Made by a program: the position numbers and the translations under genes
Assembly: GCA_963971305.1 (NCBI GenBank)
Contig: OZ020303.1
Span: forward strand, 44,752,106 to 44,816,105
Origin: Arcuatula senhousia
Taxonomy: Eukaryota > Mollusca > Bivalvia > Mytilida > Mytilidae
Length of the DNA stretch: 64,000 nucleotides
Direction: 5' to 3'
The notes under the pieces: generated by a model
The model's database searches: none
What the model was told of the DNA's origin: nothing
What the model saw: the letters and a program-made list of their open reading frames with translations, nothing else
Shown: piece by piece, positions 35,332 through 47,485 of the stretch
How the letters are laid out: each line of letters opens with the position of its first letter
Position numbering within the stretch: position 1 is the first letter of the stretch

Positions 35332-36838
35332 TTCATTGAATAAAGTTTATTATCACAGACAGAAATAATATATATAAGTTTATTTGCATAAAGACCATAG
35401 TAGGCCAGGCAATACATATAATAATACATAACATGAACATATTCACATAGAAGTACATACAAATATAAAGAAGACATAAAAGAAAATGAATTAATATAAT
35501 ATGCATGCACTTGACCAGTATAGACCTCATTTTCGCAATTCTAAGGATTGCTTTATAAAGTCAATAATAATGGACAAAACATCCATATCATAGTTTAGAA
35601 TAAGTACAAGTTTATTAAAAGAGTCAAGCTGGTTAAAGTTTGTATATTTATTAGATATTTTGTTTAAAAAACTATTACGTATACTGTTATTTATTTGGCA
35701 GTCAAAAAAGAAGTGTGCCTCGTCATCCAATACATTGCATATTTTACAAAGTCTCTGATCACGAGGGATGTTTTTGTATCTCCCAACCTCAACAGCCAAG
35801 TTATGATCACTAATGCGAAATTTAGTAAGAGTTTTTCGACTATTGAAATTGGGGATTTTCAAATAATCTGCCATATTCATATTTAGCTTTAATTTGCTAT
35901 ATAGATATAACTTAGAGCTATTATCAAATTTTACAATTTTGTTCATGAAGACTTCTTCATATTTATCATTGATAATTCGTTTACTGCTGTTTTTAACTTT
36001 AACTTTTATAACTTTATAAAGTTTATCAGGAAACTCTAAATCTTCTTTATCTATTTGAAATTGATTCAAAATAGAGGTAGCAAAACTATACCAAGTATAT
36101 ATACCCTCATTACTAAGGGTTTGTTAACAACAAGAGCTTCTCTAACCAATGGATTAATACCCTGAGAGTTAATTCTGGAATAAAAAGTATTCACTTGTGT
36201 TTTAATAAATGATTCTAGAGGCAACCTTCCTAGCTCTGCTTTTGAAGCAATGTTACTAGCTGTTCTTCGTACACCTAGCACACTTTTACAAAATTTATTA
36301 TGTATTTTTTCAAATGGAAACTTGTCAGCTAAAGACAAGATATCCACATCTCTGCCACTCACTGAGGACCTTTGTATAGCTTTAAAGACAGTAAAATATT
36401 CATCCATAAACCAGACCTCACTGTTATATAATAAAATTGGTCTAATTAAAGTGTCAAAGAGTTTACAAGATAAATTTACAGGTATATGCTTAAAATTTGA
36501 CATATACTTCTTGAGAGAAAAAAACGCTTTCAATCCCTTTTTTGATAATTCCTGTGAAGACCTTTTAAATTTTCCTTTACAGTCAATAATATTTCCAAGG
36601 AAATTAAATTCTTTAACTTCCAGTAACAATTGGTTTTTATAGTAAAAATTATTGCAGATTTGGTTGCCTCCTTGAAAAATCATAATTTTAGTTTTATTTA
36701 TATTAACACTTAATTGCCATTTATAACAATATTCTTCAATCTTTTTTAATGCAGCTTGGAGCCCATTTGCAGACTCTGAAAAATAATGCTTAAGCAAAAT
36801 AGGTCAATCAGACACACACAATTCAAGCATTTTATTGA
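35332..36838 (-). mobile_element. 5'-truncated LINE fragment
   Basis: On the minus strand, the 3' end reads AATAAACTTTATTCAATG (near 35335). The coding part runs from about 36797 to 35527. Its 5' side stops abruptly next to the GTC-rich repeat at 36839. No target duplication could be assigned. Confidence 0.75.
35527..36797 (-). pseudogene. LINE reverse transcriptase C-terminal part, frameshifted
   Basis: Two overlapping frames make up one protein: 36797-36066 (SESANGLQAALKKIEEYC, KTKIMIFQGG, FNFLGNIID, LLYNSEVW) and 36069-35527 (FRISDHNLAVEVGRY, LCKICNVLDDEAHFFFDC). A one-base shift near a TATATATA run at about 36095 breaks it. The RT palm with the ADD motif is missing, so it is inactive. 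The C-terminal C-x2-C...H-x4-C knuckle is typical of LINE ORF2 ends. Confidence 0.85.
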
Positions 36839-38450
36839 TTTTTATACGACCGCAAAAATTTGCGGACGTATTATGGTATGATGCTGTCGTCGTCGTCGTC
36901 GTCGTCGGTGTCTGTTAACTTTTTAGTGTTTCCACAATAACTTTAGTTCCAGTTATCCAATTGCTATGAAACTTGACAATGATGTTCCTTACCATAAAAG
37001 GATGAATGGGATTGATTTTGGGGGTCCCCCCATTTTTCGTTTAGAAATTAGGGGCCAAAAATACTGTTTTTTTGTTTGTTTCCACAATAACTTTAGTTCT
37101 AGTTATCCGATTGCTATGAAATTTGACAGTGATGTTCTTTACCATACAAGGATGAATGGGATTGATTTTGGGGGTCCCCCCTTTTTTTGTTTCGAAATTA
37201 GGGGCCCAAAAGGGGCAAAAAATTCAAATATTTTACTTGTTTCCACCATAACTTTGGTCCTAGTTGGCTTATTGATGTGAAATTTGTCAAGAATGTTTCT
37301 TACAATAAAAGAATGAACCTAATGAATTTTTGTGCCCCCTTTTTCTCCGTTGTATAATTAGGGGCCAAAAGGGGCCAAAATAAAAACTTTTTAATTTGTG
37401 GTCCGATTTTGAATTTTTTTTTTGCATGTTTGTTCTTGTCAAATAGCGGATACAAAATTAAGAATTAATTTTTGCGACCCCCCCCTTTTTTTCCCCTATT
37501 ACGTAATTAGGGGCCAAATGGGGCCAAAATCGAAACTTTTTTATTTGTGGTCCGATTTTGAAATTTTTTTTGCAAGTTTAATCTTGTCAGGTAGCGAATC
37601 CCAATTTGAGAATTAATTTTTGCGACCATCCCTTTTTTCACTTGTTTGGTAATTAGGGGCCAAAAGGGGCCGTAATCAAAACTTTTTTATTTCTGGTTTG
37701 TTTTTGAACATTTTTTTTGCAAGTTTATTTTTGTCAAGTAGCGAATCCAAATTTGAGAATTTATTTTTGCGACCCCACCCGTTTTTCACCTGTTACGTAA
37801 TAAGGGGCCAAAAGGGGCCAAAATCGAAACTTTTTTAATTGTTGTCCGATTTTGACAATTTTTTTGCAAGTTTATTCTTGTCATGTAGTAGATATATTTT
37901 TGTGTCCCCTTTTTTTACTGTTACGTTATTAGGGACCAAAAGGGGCCAAAATTGTAACTTTTTTATTTCTAGTCCGAATTTGAAAAATTTTTTTTGCATG
38001 TTTGTTCTTGTCAAATAGCGGATACAAAATTAAGAATTAATTTTTGCGACCCCCCCCTTTTCCCCCCTATTACGTAATTAGGGGCCAAATGGGGCCAAAA
38101 TCGAAACTTTCCGATTTCGAAATATTATTTTTTTGCAAATTTATTCTTGTCAGGTAGCGATTCTAAATTTAAGAATAAAATTTTGGGGGCTGTAATCATA
38201 ATTTAAAAAAAAATTCTGGTTTGATTTTTAATTTTAACATTATTCTTTTAAAGAGTAGAATACAACATTCAAAATTTATATTTTTACCCCCTGGGTCGAA
38301 AGTCCATCAGAGAAGCATGTGTCAAAAACCTTTGTAAGTCCACCATGGGCTGCATGAGTCCAGAGCATTAGACTATCCATATTAGGCCTAAAACGTACAG
38401 GGTTCAACATGTTGCGGTCGTATTATGCTGCGCTCGGCGAAGCTTTTTAT
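36839..38450 (+). repeat. GTC-rich hairpin-headed repeat, copy 2
   Basis: The head TTTTTATACGACCGCAA folds on TTTGCGGACGTAT, followed by a GTC tract (36885-36906). The body has repeated blocks of about 140-150 bp with AATTAGGGGCCAAAAGGGGC and TTTTTTATTTGTGGTCCGAT. The tail has GTAAGTCCACCATGGGCT, TTGCGGTCGTAT (38412-38423) and ends GGCGAAGCTTTTTAT. The tail is well conserved with copy 1, while the body differs. Confidence 0.82.
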
Positions 38451-38703
38451 TAGAAAATGACAAAATAGCCACATTGGGTCATTCGTCTGTCTTGATCTAG
38501 GTCATTTTAATGAGGATAAATAATTTTATCTATTTCTCACAAAGCTATTGCGGGATCCGGAAATCTAAACTTATTTGTCACAAGTTATTGGTTGTTCGAA
38601 AATGTTTTCAATGCTTGATAATTTTGTCGATTCACCACACAGAGACCAATGTCGCCACATGCAACTACAAACATGTCAGAAAATAATTTTAACTGTGCAG
38701 AAC

Positions 38704-38749
38704 CACAGGGGCTTTGATTATATAAATGACCAGAATCCAAGCCCCTGTG
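38704..38749. mobile_element. 46-bp remnant of a hAT-type MITE
   Basis: CACAGGGGCTT and AAGCCCCTGTG form the ends. The flanks TGCAGAAC (38696-38703) and TGCGGAAC (38750-38757) form an 8-bp duplication with one mismatch. It is a miniature of the 210-bp element at 44471-44680, sharing ATAAATGACCAGAAT. Confidence 0.8.
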
Positions 38750-38849
38750 TGCGGAACATGGATTGCAACGTTCCTGTATAAGTTTGCTTTAGTCTATATC
38801 ATAAAGGGAGGGACAATCTTTGAATATGTGACAATCAAAAATATTTGAG

Positions 38850-39011
38850 CAGTGGCGGATCCGGGGGGGGGGGGGGGTCCGAGATTGGAATTTTCCTCCT
38901 TTCCGACAAAAATTTCGCAAGTAACGTCTAGAACCACCCCCTTTTCGTCCTTCGTCCACAGCGGAATTTATGTGGACCAACCCCTTTCAAAAATTTCTGG
39001 ATCTGGCCCTG
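38850..39011. mobile_element. CAGTGGC-ended MITE, 162 bp
   Basis: The ends CAGTGGCGGATCC and, complemented, CAGGGCCAGATCC form the TIRs. TTTGAG flanks both sides (38844-38849 and 39012-39017). A long G run follows the left end. Partial copies are at 3885 and 34119. Confidence 0.7.
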
Positions 39012-39191
39012 TTTGAGTTAATAATATAATTTATTGTTATTAGACGTAAAAAATTTAAAGGCATACATGTACATTGCAAATGTTCATAAAGAGATCTACA
39101 ATTGGGTTTAAACTTATTTCATATAATATTATATACTTCAAAATCATAGGCTGATCTGACAAATGATAACCATTAAAGTAGACGATAATTA

Positions 39192-39335
39192 GATGTGGAA
39201 TAATTGTACGCCACACAACCAACAAAAAGAAACGTGAATTTTAAAAATCACAATGGAAAACAGCCAACAGTCTTCAGCATGACCATAAGTCGCTGCTTGC
39301 CGTCTTGCATTGGCCCAAGACTAAAAATACAAAAG
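39192..39335 (+). repeat. Dispersed 145-bp repeat, copy 1
   Basis: GATGTGGAATAA, TACGC, GGAAAACAGC and CTGCTTGCCGTCTTGCATTG are shared with 60835-60984. Its class is unknown. 39336-40372 holds nothing else recognised. Confidence 0.6.
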
Positions 39336-40372
39336 AGGATGAGTCCAGTTTCCTTTTTGGTCACACTTAGAAAAAAGTCAAAATAACAATGTACAATTTT
39401 TTTTACATCTCCGCATGCTTGGAATGCAACTATATGTTGAAAATAATAATATTATAAAACGAAAATTATAAAAATTTCTAGGCGCAAAATATATGTTTGA
39501 TTTTCTTCTTCGGTATTCCCATAATCCCGTTGGTAGCTTTTGTTCTCAGAATAATTTGAAGATTGAAACCTTTTTAAACTTTAACATTAAGCTGATTTAA
39601 AAGTATATATGAACAACAGACTGTGACATCTTTGATCCAATGGAGACTTTTGTACAGCTCGATGAGCTGAAGGTTTAAGCAAGCAACAGCTTTTCTCTAT
39701 CTGCAATAGTTTCCTATTTCCTCCACTAACATAACCAAACTTTGATGCAGTTATTTTAAACTAAATAGGAGATAGTACAATGCTTATACTGGATCTAAAA
39801 ACAAATAATGTTTAGGATAAACACTTACATGACTTAGATTCATCGACATTTTTATCTTAAAATGGCTTAATTTTAGATCGATTTTACAGTATGTGTACAG
39901 CAAAGGCTACATATAGAATTCAACAATAAACCTTAGCAGGACCTAGAAATAATAAAGTCTTTTTTATGTTACTAAAGCAGACCTTTGCTTTTTGTGTCCA
40001 TAGCGGCTTGCTAGGCAATCATGCATTAGAGTCCACACTTGTTTTAATAAAAAAAAAAAGATTTATCATGTTTTTGTTTTTTTATCGGAAATGATCGGTC
40101 ACTTAAATACTGTGCAAAAGTATGCTGTTAAAATCGTATACAAATACTTTAAGTGTGTAGGTCTATGATAATGATTTACTGGCAACGCAATAATGTTAAA
40201 CTATAAGTATTTCGGTAAAACTGGTTTTAGTTTGTCATCAAAATAATGCTCGTTTGATTCAGTCCAGAAAAGCAAGAGGTGTAGGTTGTACACTGTTTTT
40301 TATTTTTTGTTATTTTGTCACAACAATTTGTATATTGTATGAATCTGCACACTCCGTTTTTAGCTTACCTGG

Positions 40373-41070
40373 CCAAAGGCCATGTGAGCTTATGCCATCA
40401 CTATGCGTCCGTCGTCGTCCGTCGTCGTCCGTTAACAATTTAAAAAATCTTCTCCTGAAACTACTGAACCAATTTGCTTGAAACTTGGCAGGAATGATAT
40501 ATGGTGTGTTGGCTACAAACGATCCTCATTTTAAATTGATCTAATAAAAAACATGGCCGCCGTTGCTAAAAATAGACCTGGAGGGTCAGACTACTGTTTT
40601 TGGCTTATAAATTAAAAAGTATAAGAGATAGATGAAATCTGATGCAATGCTACTGCTTCAGCATCTAAAGCTCTACAAAAGTCTCCTTTTGGTAAAAAAT
40701 GTCAGATGACCACCTTCAGGGGTTTTGGCCCCTTAAAGGTGAAAAATAGACTTTTTTTGTGTTTTTGGCCTACAGAATGAAATCTTGCAGATACAGATTA
40801 GCTGTTGCTTGCTTAAATTTTCAGCTCATGAGTTCTACAAAGTCTCCATAGGGTCGAAGTTGTCAGATGACCCCTTATAGGGGTAATAGCCCCTTAAAGT
40901 TGAAAAATAGTGTTTTTGGCCTATAGAATGAAAACTATTGCATATAGAGAAAAGCTGTTGTTTGCTTACCTTTCATCTCAATACGGCTCTACAAAAGTCT
41001 TCATAGGGTCGACATCAAGACCAGGTGAGCGGTTCAGGCTCCTGGGAGCCACTTGTTTATTTTATGGGGT
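40373..41070 (+). repeat. Complete AGCTCACC-family repeat
   Basis: The head AGCTTACCTGGCC folds on GGCCATGTGAGCT. The CGTCCGTCGTCGTCCG tract and the kernel CTGAAACTACTGAACCAATT/GAAACTTGGCAGG follow. The body modules carry 'AGGGG...GGCCCCTTAAAG'. The tail has ACCAGGTGAGC (complement of the head) and GGCTCCTGGGAGCC, ending ACTTGTTTAT. It is a very typical bivalve dispersed repeat. Confidence 0.8.
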
Positions 41071-41284
41071 GTTAACAACTAATAAGGAAATACATTTTAT
41101 GTATTTTTTTAATGATCATAGAGAAGATGCTTCATAAATCGTTTGTGCGCAAATCCGGGAATTCCGTTCCAAAACGTTCATTGTAAACCTTTTGTTTTAG
41201 TTATCTCAACAGAATAGTGTCATTAAAACATATGCAGTACGTTTTAAAACTAGAAGTTACCGTTGAAGGAATATGTGACCATGT

Positions 41285-41459
41285 TATGTTGACGATAACT
41301 GCCGAGTTAAACGATAACAGCTTTGATTTTTAACCGCGTTAACGACTACATTTTAGTCAAAATTTCTCTTTTCCCATTGGTCAATTCTCGTTTGTTTACA
41401 TTTTGCTTAACCGAGTTCACGATAACCACCGACTTCACGATCTCGGGTTAACCCGGGTG
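41285..41459 (-). repeat. Right terminal inverted repeat of the 8.6-kb element
   Basis: The complement of 32817-32995, with ACTCGGTT, GTTAACGCGGTT and CTAAAATGTAGTCG words conserved. It diverges after about 145 bp. Confidence 0.75.
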
Positions 41460-41463
41460 AAAT

Positions 41464-41640
41464 GACCCATTCAAGGGGTTATGGTCCTTTACAGATTAAA
41501 AATCATGTTTTTTGTAGAATAATAGTGAATGAAAATTGCTACAGGTAGAGAAAGTGTTTGATCGGTTAAATGTTCAGCTAAAGATATTTTACAAAAGTCT
41601 CCATTGAGTTGAGTCGGGCAGATATGCCTGGCTGTCCTTG
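41464..41640 (+). repeat. Right part of the AGCTCACC-family repeat split by the 8.6-kb element
   Basis: GACCCATTCAAGGGGTTATG continues the module cut at 32812 (compare GATGACCCCTTATAGGGGTA in the 40373 copy). It ends after a TCTCCATTGAG block. Confidence 0.7.
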
Positions 41641-41852
41641 TTGAATAAAAAAAACTACCCCATTGCTACTGAAATGTATGCCAGAGTAAACAAAAAAGAT
41701 AAAATATGCGAACTATTTTTAAATGATAAAAAATAGGGTGTTCATGGGCAAAAAATTACAAGCTTTATAGATTGGCAAAACCCGAGAATCTCGAAAATTT
41801 GAGATTCAAACCTCCTCAAGAATGATCACTGCTTAATTTTTAAAATTTGTGT

Positions 41853-42129
41853 AATACAAATGACAACAAAGTTCCAGACAATAAATTTTGCTACGCCTGA
41901 CGCGCGTTTCGTCTATTCAAGACTCATCAGAGGCGCTCTACCAAAAATATTGAAAATGCCAAACACTATGAATATGAAGAGCATAGAACAGTATAACCAA
42001 AAATACCAAACTGGGGAACCAAATTATTAGTAAGATATTCAACCTATGTCTGGGGTAGGAAGAACCTTAGGTTTTAAACAATTTTGAAATTTAGACGGAT
42101 AATTTAAAGCTTTGATGTATTCTCCAACT
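41853..42129 (+). repeat. Partial copy of the 31125 element
   Basis: It starts AATACAAATGACAACAAAG, includes GACGCGCGTTTCGTCTATTC and runs collinearly to TATTCTCCAACT. The second terminal repeat is absent. The GACGTC element begins 7 bp further on. Confidence 0.75.
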
Positions 42130-42135
42130 ATGTAA

Positions 42136-44338
42136 ATTACCCAGCAGGCAAAAGACGTCACCCTGACGTCTTTTTTTGGTTGAATTTTGATCGCGACGTC
42201 ATTCAACCAAATATCGACCTAAAAAGGACGTCTTTTCACAGACGTGAAAAAGACGTCGTAAAAAGACGTCTTTATGACGTCTTTTTCTGGTTTCGTCGCA
42301 ACTACAACATAAATGTAACGTCTTTCTGTAGCTAAAATTCAACTTCTCTTTTTGGACGTCTTTAATACGTCTGTTTTTAGACCAAAATCGGAACATACTG
42401 CATGATTACAATTAACTCAATTCGTCGTTTTTCCGTTAAACACTGTTAAAGTGAAAATCGACAATATAATATGTGAAGAAAATACCTATACTAGTATATG
42501 TATACACATAATTTCACAATTGTGCATTTAATAAGCACGACGTGAAAAGGGGGGGGGGTATTCCTCCTAATATCCATGATATTAAATCTTATTGAAAATC
42601 TATTACCTATTAACAACAACATAACAATAGTAGTTTGTGTTACTTTTGATTTTGATTTACATGTATCATGTGTAAATAAAAGAATGATTTAATATAACAT
42701 GATTATCGTCATTCTAACGCGTTTTTCGAAAGATAGGCATGCGCACAACAAATTACTACCAGAGTTTAAAAATTTGAATGTGTGATGATATCGACTGCTG
42801 ACAAGGATTCATAAACCATTTCGGTAAGAAAAAATATATGTCATAATAAGTGGGCAAATTAAATTTATGTTTGATTTTTAGATTATTGATAGTATAAAAT
42901 GAAGTAGAAAGTAGGAAATTTTATGTTTCAGTTGACAAAACATCTTTGCAAAACGTAAAGAAAATGAACATGTACGCATCATGTGTTTGTATAGTTCACT
43001 GGGGTAAAGCTACATACAGCACAATCTCAGAATATATTGATAAAATTATATTGATTGTATTTATAACACTACATTGTTTTAAACATATGAGTTTGTGAGA
43101 CAAAATATAGACACACGATTCTATTCCTGCATCACGCCACACAACCAAACTAATTAAGATAAAAATGTCTATTCTTAGAACATTTTATCTTTATCAGTTA
43201 TCTCAAGGCAGTTTGATTGCACACTAATTTTACAAGTATTTATAATGTTGTAGATAAGACGGCACAACTTTCATACATTTACCAAATGTTTTTATACAAC
43301 TGTTGCATGTTTTTTTTTCCAGATAGACATATTACATCTGTGCATTTAATGTGAATTGTGGATGCCACTAGCTTGTTAATTGGAATTGAAAACATGAAAA
43401 AGGTAGAGTCTTGAATATTCATAAAAACATTTTTTGACTATAGATAATAAATGTGTGATAAAAATTAATAATTGTATGTTAGAAAAGATCGACTATCAAT
43501 TGTCAAAATAAAGGATAATCTTTTGCCATTGTTATATTAATTAATTCCGAGTACTATTACATATGTAAAGAGTTTTTTTTAGCTTCAGCATCAACTGTGC
43601 TTATCCATATCAAAAGAAATTATTCTGCTATATTGTTCAATCACTGACTTTGTTTTTATTGCAGGATCAGGAAAAAATAAATTACATAACAAACAAACAA
43701 CATTGATGGAATGTGAATTGACAACTAAAATTGGATCAAAATTACAAGAACATTAATTGGATTTTATATTTGACTACTTGTGAATCAGTGTTACAAAACA
43801 AAACTTGGACTACTGACTGCATTTTGAATTCCTATCTGTGTGTAGAATTTTCTCAAATAAAAATGTATAATTGTTATTGTTTTATTTTCCTTTTTTTCAA
43901 TTTTAAAATTACAGTTTGAAATGTTGAATCATGTAAAAGTAATCATATAAGATAATTCACTACTCAAAAAAAAAACCAAAACCAATTTTACTGCCCGGTG
44001 TAATACAAACTTATTAAAAAGATTGTAAAAACATTTAAAAATCAAAACAAAACACACATGAAAAAAGACATTTTACAGAATAAAAAAGAGGTTGAATAGC
44101 CGTCTAAAAAAGACGTTGAAAAGACGTCTAAAAGGGTACGTTGAAAAGACGTCACAAAAAAGACGTTGTTAAGACGTCTAAAAAAGACGTTGAAAAGAGG
44201 TCTCAAAAAGACGTTGAAAAGACGTCTCAAAAAGACGTCTTTCCTTATATCAAATTCAACCAGAAAAAGACGTCTTCCTGACGTCTCCAAAAGACGTCTT
44301 TTCAACGTAAAAACGACCAATTTTGCCTGCTGGGTAAT
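42136..44338. mobile_element. 2.2-kb TIR element with subterminal GACGTC clusters
   Basis: Perfect 18-bp TIRs: ATTACCCAGCAGGCAAAA (42136-42153) and its complement (44321-44338). Within about 260 bp of each end AAGACGTC-type words are repeated many times, in both orientations. The central 1.6 kb is AT-rich and has no transposase ORF, so it is non-autonomous. The target duplication is not resolved. TTA/TAA at the edges suggests a TTAA or TWA target (inference). Confidence 0.8.
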
Positions 44339-44470
44339 GTGTTATTTAAAGGAAAAGTTCTTACTCCGAGTATGTTTGTTCTGCTCATGTCTTTATATGA
44401 AAGAATCCCACTTTTGGCTGATATCATCTAGAAAGAGGATGTACGTGCGGATCTTCAATGAAAATTTTTA

Positions 44471-44680
44471 CACAGGGGCTTGAATTCTGGTCATTTATGT
44501 CGACTTAAAAAAATCGACCCCCTACTCTATATTACCCACGTATTATAGAGTAGGGGGTCGATTTTATAAATGACCACGTATTATAGAATAGGGGGTCGAT
44601 CTTATAAATGACCACGTATTATAGAATAGGGGGTGGATTTTTTAAAGTCGATATAAATGACCAGAATTCAAGCCCCTGTG
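44471..44680. mobile_element. hAT-type MITE, 210 bp, 8-bp TSD
   Basis: The TIRs start CACAGGGGCTTGAATTCTGG and extend to about 60 bp. AATTTTTA flanks both sides (44463-44470 and 44681-44688). The interior has three 38-bp units CGTATTATAGA(A/G)TAGGGGG with ATAAATGACCA. Confidence 0.88.
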
Positions 44681-44688
44681 AATTTTTA

Positions 44689-46410
44689 AGAAAATCTGGG
44701 AAAAGTATTATTAAAAACTTATTTTTTTAAGTTTTAGGTTACATAGATTATAGTCATGACATGATTTTAAATTGACATAAATAACTGTTTGTATAATATA
44801 AGACCATATAAGTTTTAAACATCGCTAGTCTTGCGAAAAAGACAAAGCATTGTTGTCATGCACCAATTCACTGGAAAATTTGGGATGGATAAACATACAT
44901 GTATATTGTTTCTCCAACCAATTACATTAAACTCTTGGGATATTCTTCTCCCATCGCCAAGTTACGTCATGCGGCCACTATTTTCCACTGCTATAATTCC
45001 ATATATGAAAAATAAGACTTTTAACAGATATCATTCTGGGTATAAAGTTGTCTTAATTTGAGGAATTCTGAAAGCTATGGATTCTATTTAATCAGGGATG
45101 TCCAAAACAAATCAGTTTTATTTAATCCCTAATTTAATTAATAAAACAAAGCTAGGGAAACTATACTTGTAAAAGTCTTTAGACGCCATATGTACTTAGA
45201 GTTACAATACCAATATTTATTATACCAATATTTTTATTTTTTTCCAAATTAGGTCCCCATTAGGGCAATTACATATAACAGTCATGATTAAAACAATGTT
45301 AACATTACAGTACATAAACAAGTACATGTATACTCAATATTACATGTTACATGTTACATATGTTACATGTTAGGGAAATTAATACCAACAATGTTTAAAA
45401 GGAAATTAATCAAATATGTAGATGGCTTTGGGCAAATAAAACTGACTTTAAATATTTGGGGTTTTTTTTCAGTTTTGTTTGTTTTTGTTTTTGTTTTTTA
45501 TTTTGTTTTATGTTTTTTGTTTGTTTTATATTTTTTTTCTTTTACAAAACTTATTTTGTTGTTGCTCAAACCATTGAAGTATTAATTGGTTTTAATTCAA
45601 TACATGCCAAAACTCATGGAATTGCTGGTACTATAGCATAGATCTGTATATTAAATCTAAGTATTAATATTATTATACAGATCTATTGTCATCTATGGTA
45701 CTAGTCAATTTTTCCTAACATGTAGCTGGCAACCCTTTACACTGTGACTTATGGTTTTAAATTCAATAAAATCATGTTTTACATAAATGTTTAAAATATG
45801 CAATATAACTATTATATCACATCACTTCAAAAAGTCAGGTATCCGTACGCGTGCACCAAAGTAAACTTCCCGGATTGTAGTCCGTAACTGTTTTAGGTTT
45901 TAGAAAATAAAACAAAAGACTGGTTCCAAGTCGAGGTTTCAACGGAAAAAACTGTAGCAACTCATGCACCAGAAATATTGGCTTCCGTTAAATGCAAGGA
46001 ATCTGATGCATGACGTAGACAGTTAAAAACCCAAAAGATTTTCGTAACACACAGCAACGGCCAAGATAATTTATAACTCTTCAAAAAGGAGATAAAAAAA
46101 TCACACATGAACATGTAGTAAACATGTACCGATTTAACCGTGAAAATGTAGACTGTAATATATTGTTATTTGTTGTCAATGTCAACCCCGCTTAACTAAG
46201 TTGGTGTAAGTTTTTAACACAAAACTCATGACACTTCAAATGTCTCATGTATTCTTCTACTTTTATATAATTTATAGCATGATAAGAGGTCTCACATATC
46301 CCTCCATACTATAGAGTGATGTTTTCTTTCCATTGCAGTTAAATCATAATTTACAAAAAAGTGCATGGGAATGAATGAATTGAACTATCATTGATCTGAT
46401 TGATCAGTAT
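44689..46410. other. AT-rich intergenic DNA
   Basis: No host exon was recognised. A short ATTACATGTT microsatellite lies at about 45339-45372, a T/G-rich tract at 45463-45540, and a 13-bp perfect hairpin ATAGATCTGTATA at 45638-45650 with its complement at 45674-45686. Confidence 0.45.
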
Positions 46411-46600
46411 TTCTTGTGAGTCTTGTATAGACGAAAGGTGTGAAGGCATCGTTTAAAAATTCATTGTCTGGACCTTTGTACAAATACAAATACAAAAGCT
46501 TTATTTAAAGTCGGTGCATATATAACATTATACAACATAAGCTCCAAGGAGCTTTTAAAACCGACAATCGATCATAAGCACACAAAAACATAAGCACTAT
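46411..46600 (-). repeat. Fragment of the 31125 family plus a LINE 3' end
   Basis: GAGTCTTGTATAGACGAAAG and TTCATTGTCTGGACCTTTGT are the complement of the 31125-element end. It is joined to ACAAATACAAATACAAAAGC TTTATTT, which on the minus strand reads as an AATAAAG signal with TTTGTA tail repeats, i.e. a LINE 3' UTR. Confidence 0.55.
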
Positions 46601-47482
46601 AGTATAAAACAACATGATTAACACAATAAGACAATCAGACAGAAATCATGCACTTACATGAACACAATTACATAGTGACATTCATACTAAGTAAAATGCA
46701 ATCTATTCATTAAGCCCTTGAAACTATTGTTTGACATACACACATAGACAATTGTGCAGAGACTGTGTATACAGAGGGCCAGAGTCGTAGGCCCTTTTAG
46801 CCAAAGGGTCGTAAATCTTGCCGTTGGTCAAAAGCTCTACAGAATTACCTTTTCAGTAATTAGCAATATAAGCAATTAAAATATATATTTAGGGTCTTTT
46901 ATTTGATTGTAAAAGTGAAAATAGGATTTAAAATCGACAAACCATCAGATTTTCAACAAAGATTTCTAAATTCTCTATAGAGGTATAAACTGGCTCGACC
47001 GGTATTATTCTGATTTTAAGGAAGTTTGTTCCCAATTTGGTTAAGAACCCCTTTAAATCTATGTTAACTTTGTCTCTAACCATGGCAACCCATATGGGGA
47101 ACAGTTCCCAAAATTAGTAACAACTCTTTGTTTGTGTTTTAAACAGTTTACCAATTATAAATATTATAATCATGCAATTTGACTTCCTCTACATATTTAT
47201 CTCAATTCTGGCTTGAAGTCTGTTACATATATAATTACTAGTATGTTATTTAGGGTTTTAAACTCCTTGTGGTGAAAGGTATTATGGAGCTTTGTCAACT
47301 ACTAAAACAGATCATGTAACATGTTGAAAGGACTGTTAAAGATGTAAAACATGTGGATAACCAAATTCAAAATAAACTATACTACTTTGAGAAATGCAAA
47401 TAAATAAATTAGTTTTGATACAACAGGGTGTCCAATTACAATAATAATTTCTGGAATTATCATCTCAACTTTTTATGACTAG
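46601..47482. other. Upstream region of the transposase-USP gene
   Basis: No repeat or exon was recognised. GACTAG just before the coding start (ending 47482) could be a splice acceptor, so a 5' UTR exon may lie here or further upstream (inference). Confidence 0.35.
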
Positions 47483-47485
47483 ATC

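Larger units (their letters stand above)
32817..41459. mobile_element. 8.6-kb segment with long terminal inverted repeats and AAAT TSD
   Basis: The left end 32817 starts CACCCGGGTTAACCCGAG, and the right end 41459 is its complement. The TIRs are near-identical for about 140-150 bp. AAAT flanks both ends (32813-32816 and 41460-41463). Outside, the two halves of one older repeat join without loss, which shows a single insertion. Inside are a truncated SINE, a LINE fragment, GTC-rich and AGCTCACC-type repeats and MITEs, but no recognisable transposase. A 4-bp duplication and CAC ends are compatible with some CMC/Chapaev-like or Sola-like DNA transposons (weak inference). Confidence 0.75.

Noticed and set aside
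33000..41280. Polinton/Maverick-type contents inside the long-TIR segment
   Set aside because: No polymerase B, integrase, ATPase or protease frames are present, and the flanking duplication is 4 bp, not 6.
42400..44050. Transposase gene inside the GACGTC element
   Set aside because: The longest ORFs are about 60 codons with no DDE or zinc-finger pattern.
44042..44483. ORFs of 92 and 105 codons on opposite strands
   Set aside because: They consist of translated GACGTC tandem words in the TIR element, with no family resemblance.
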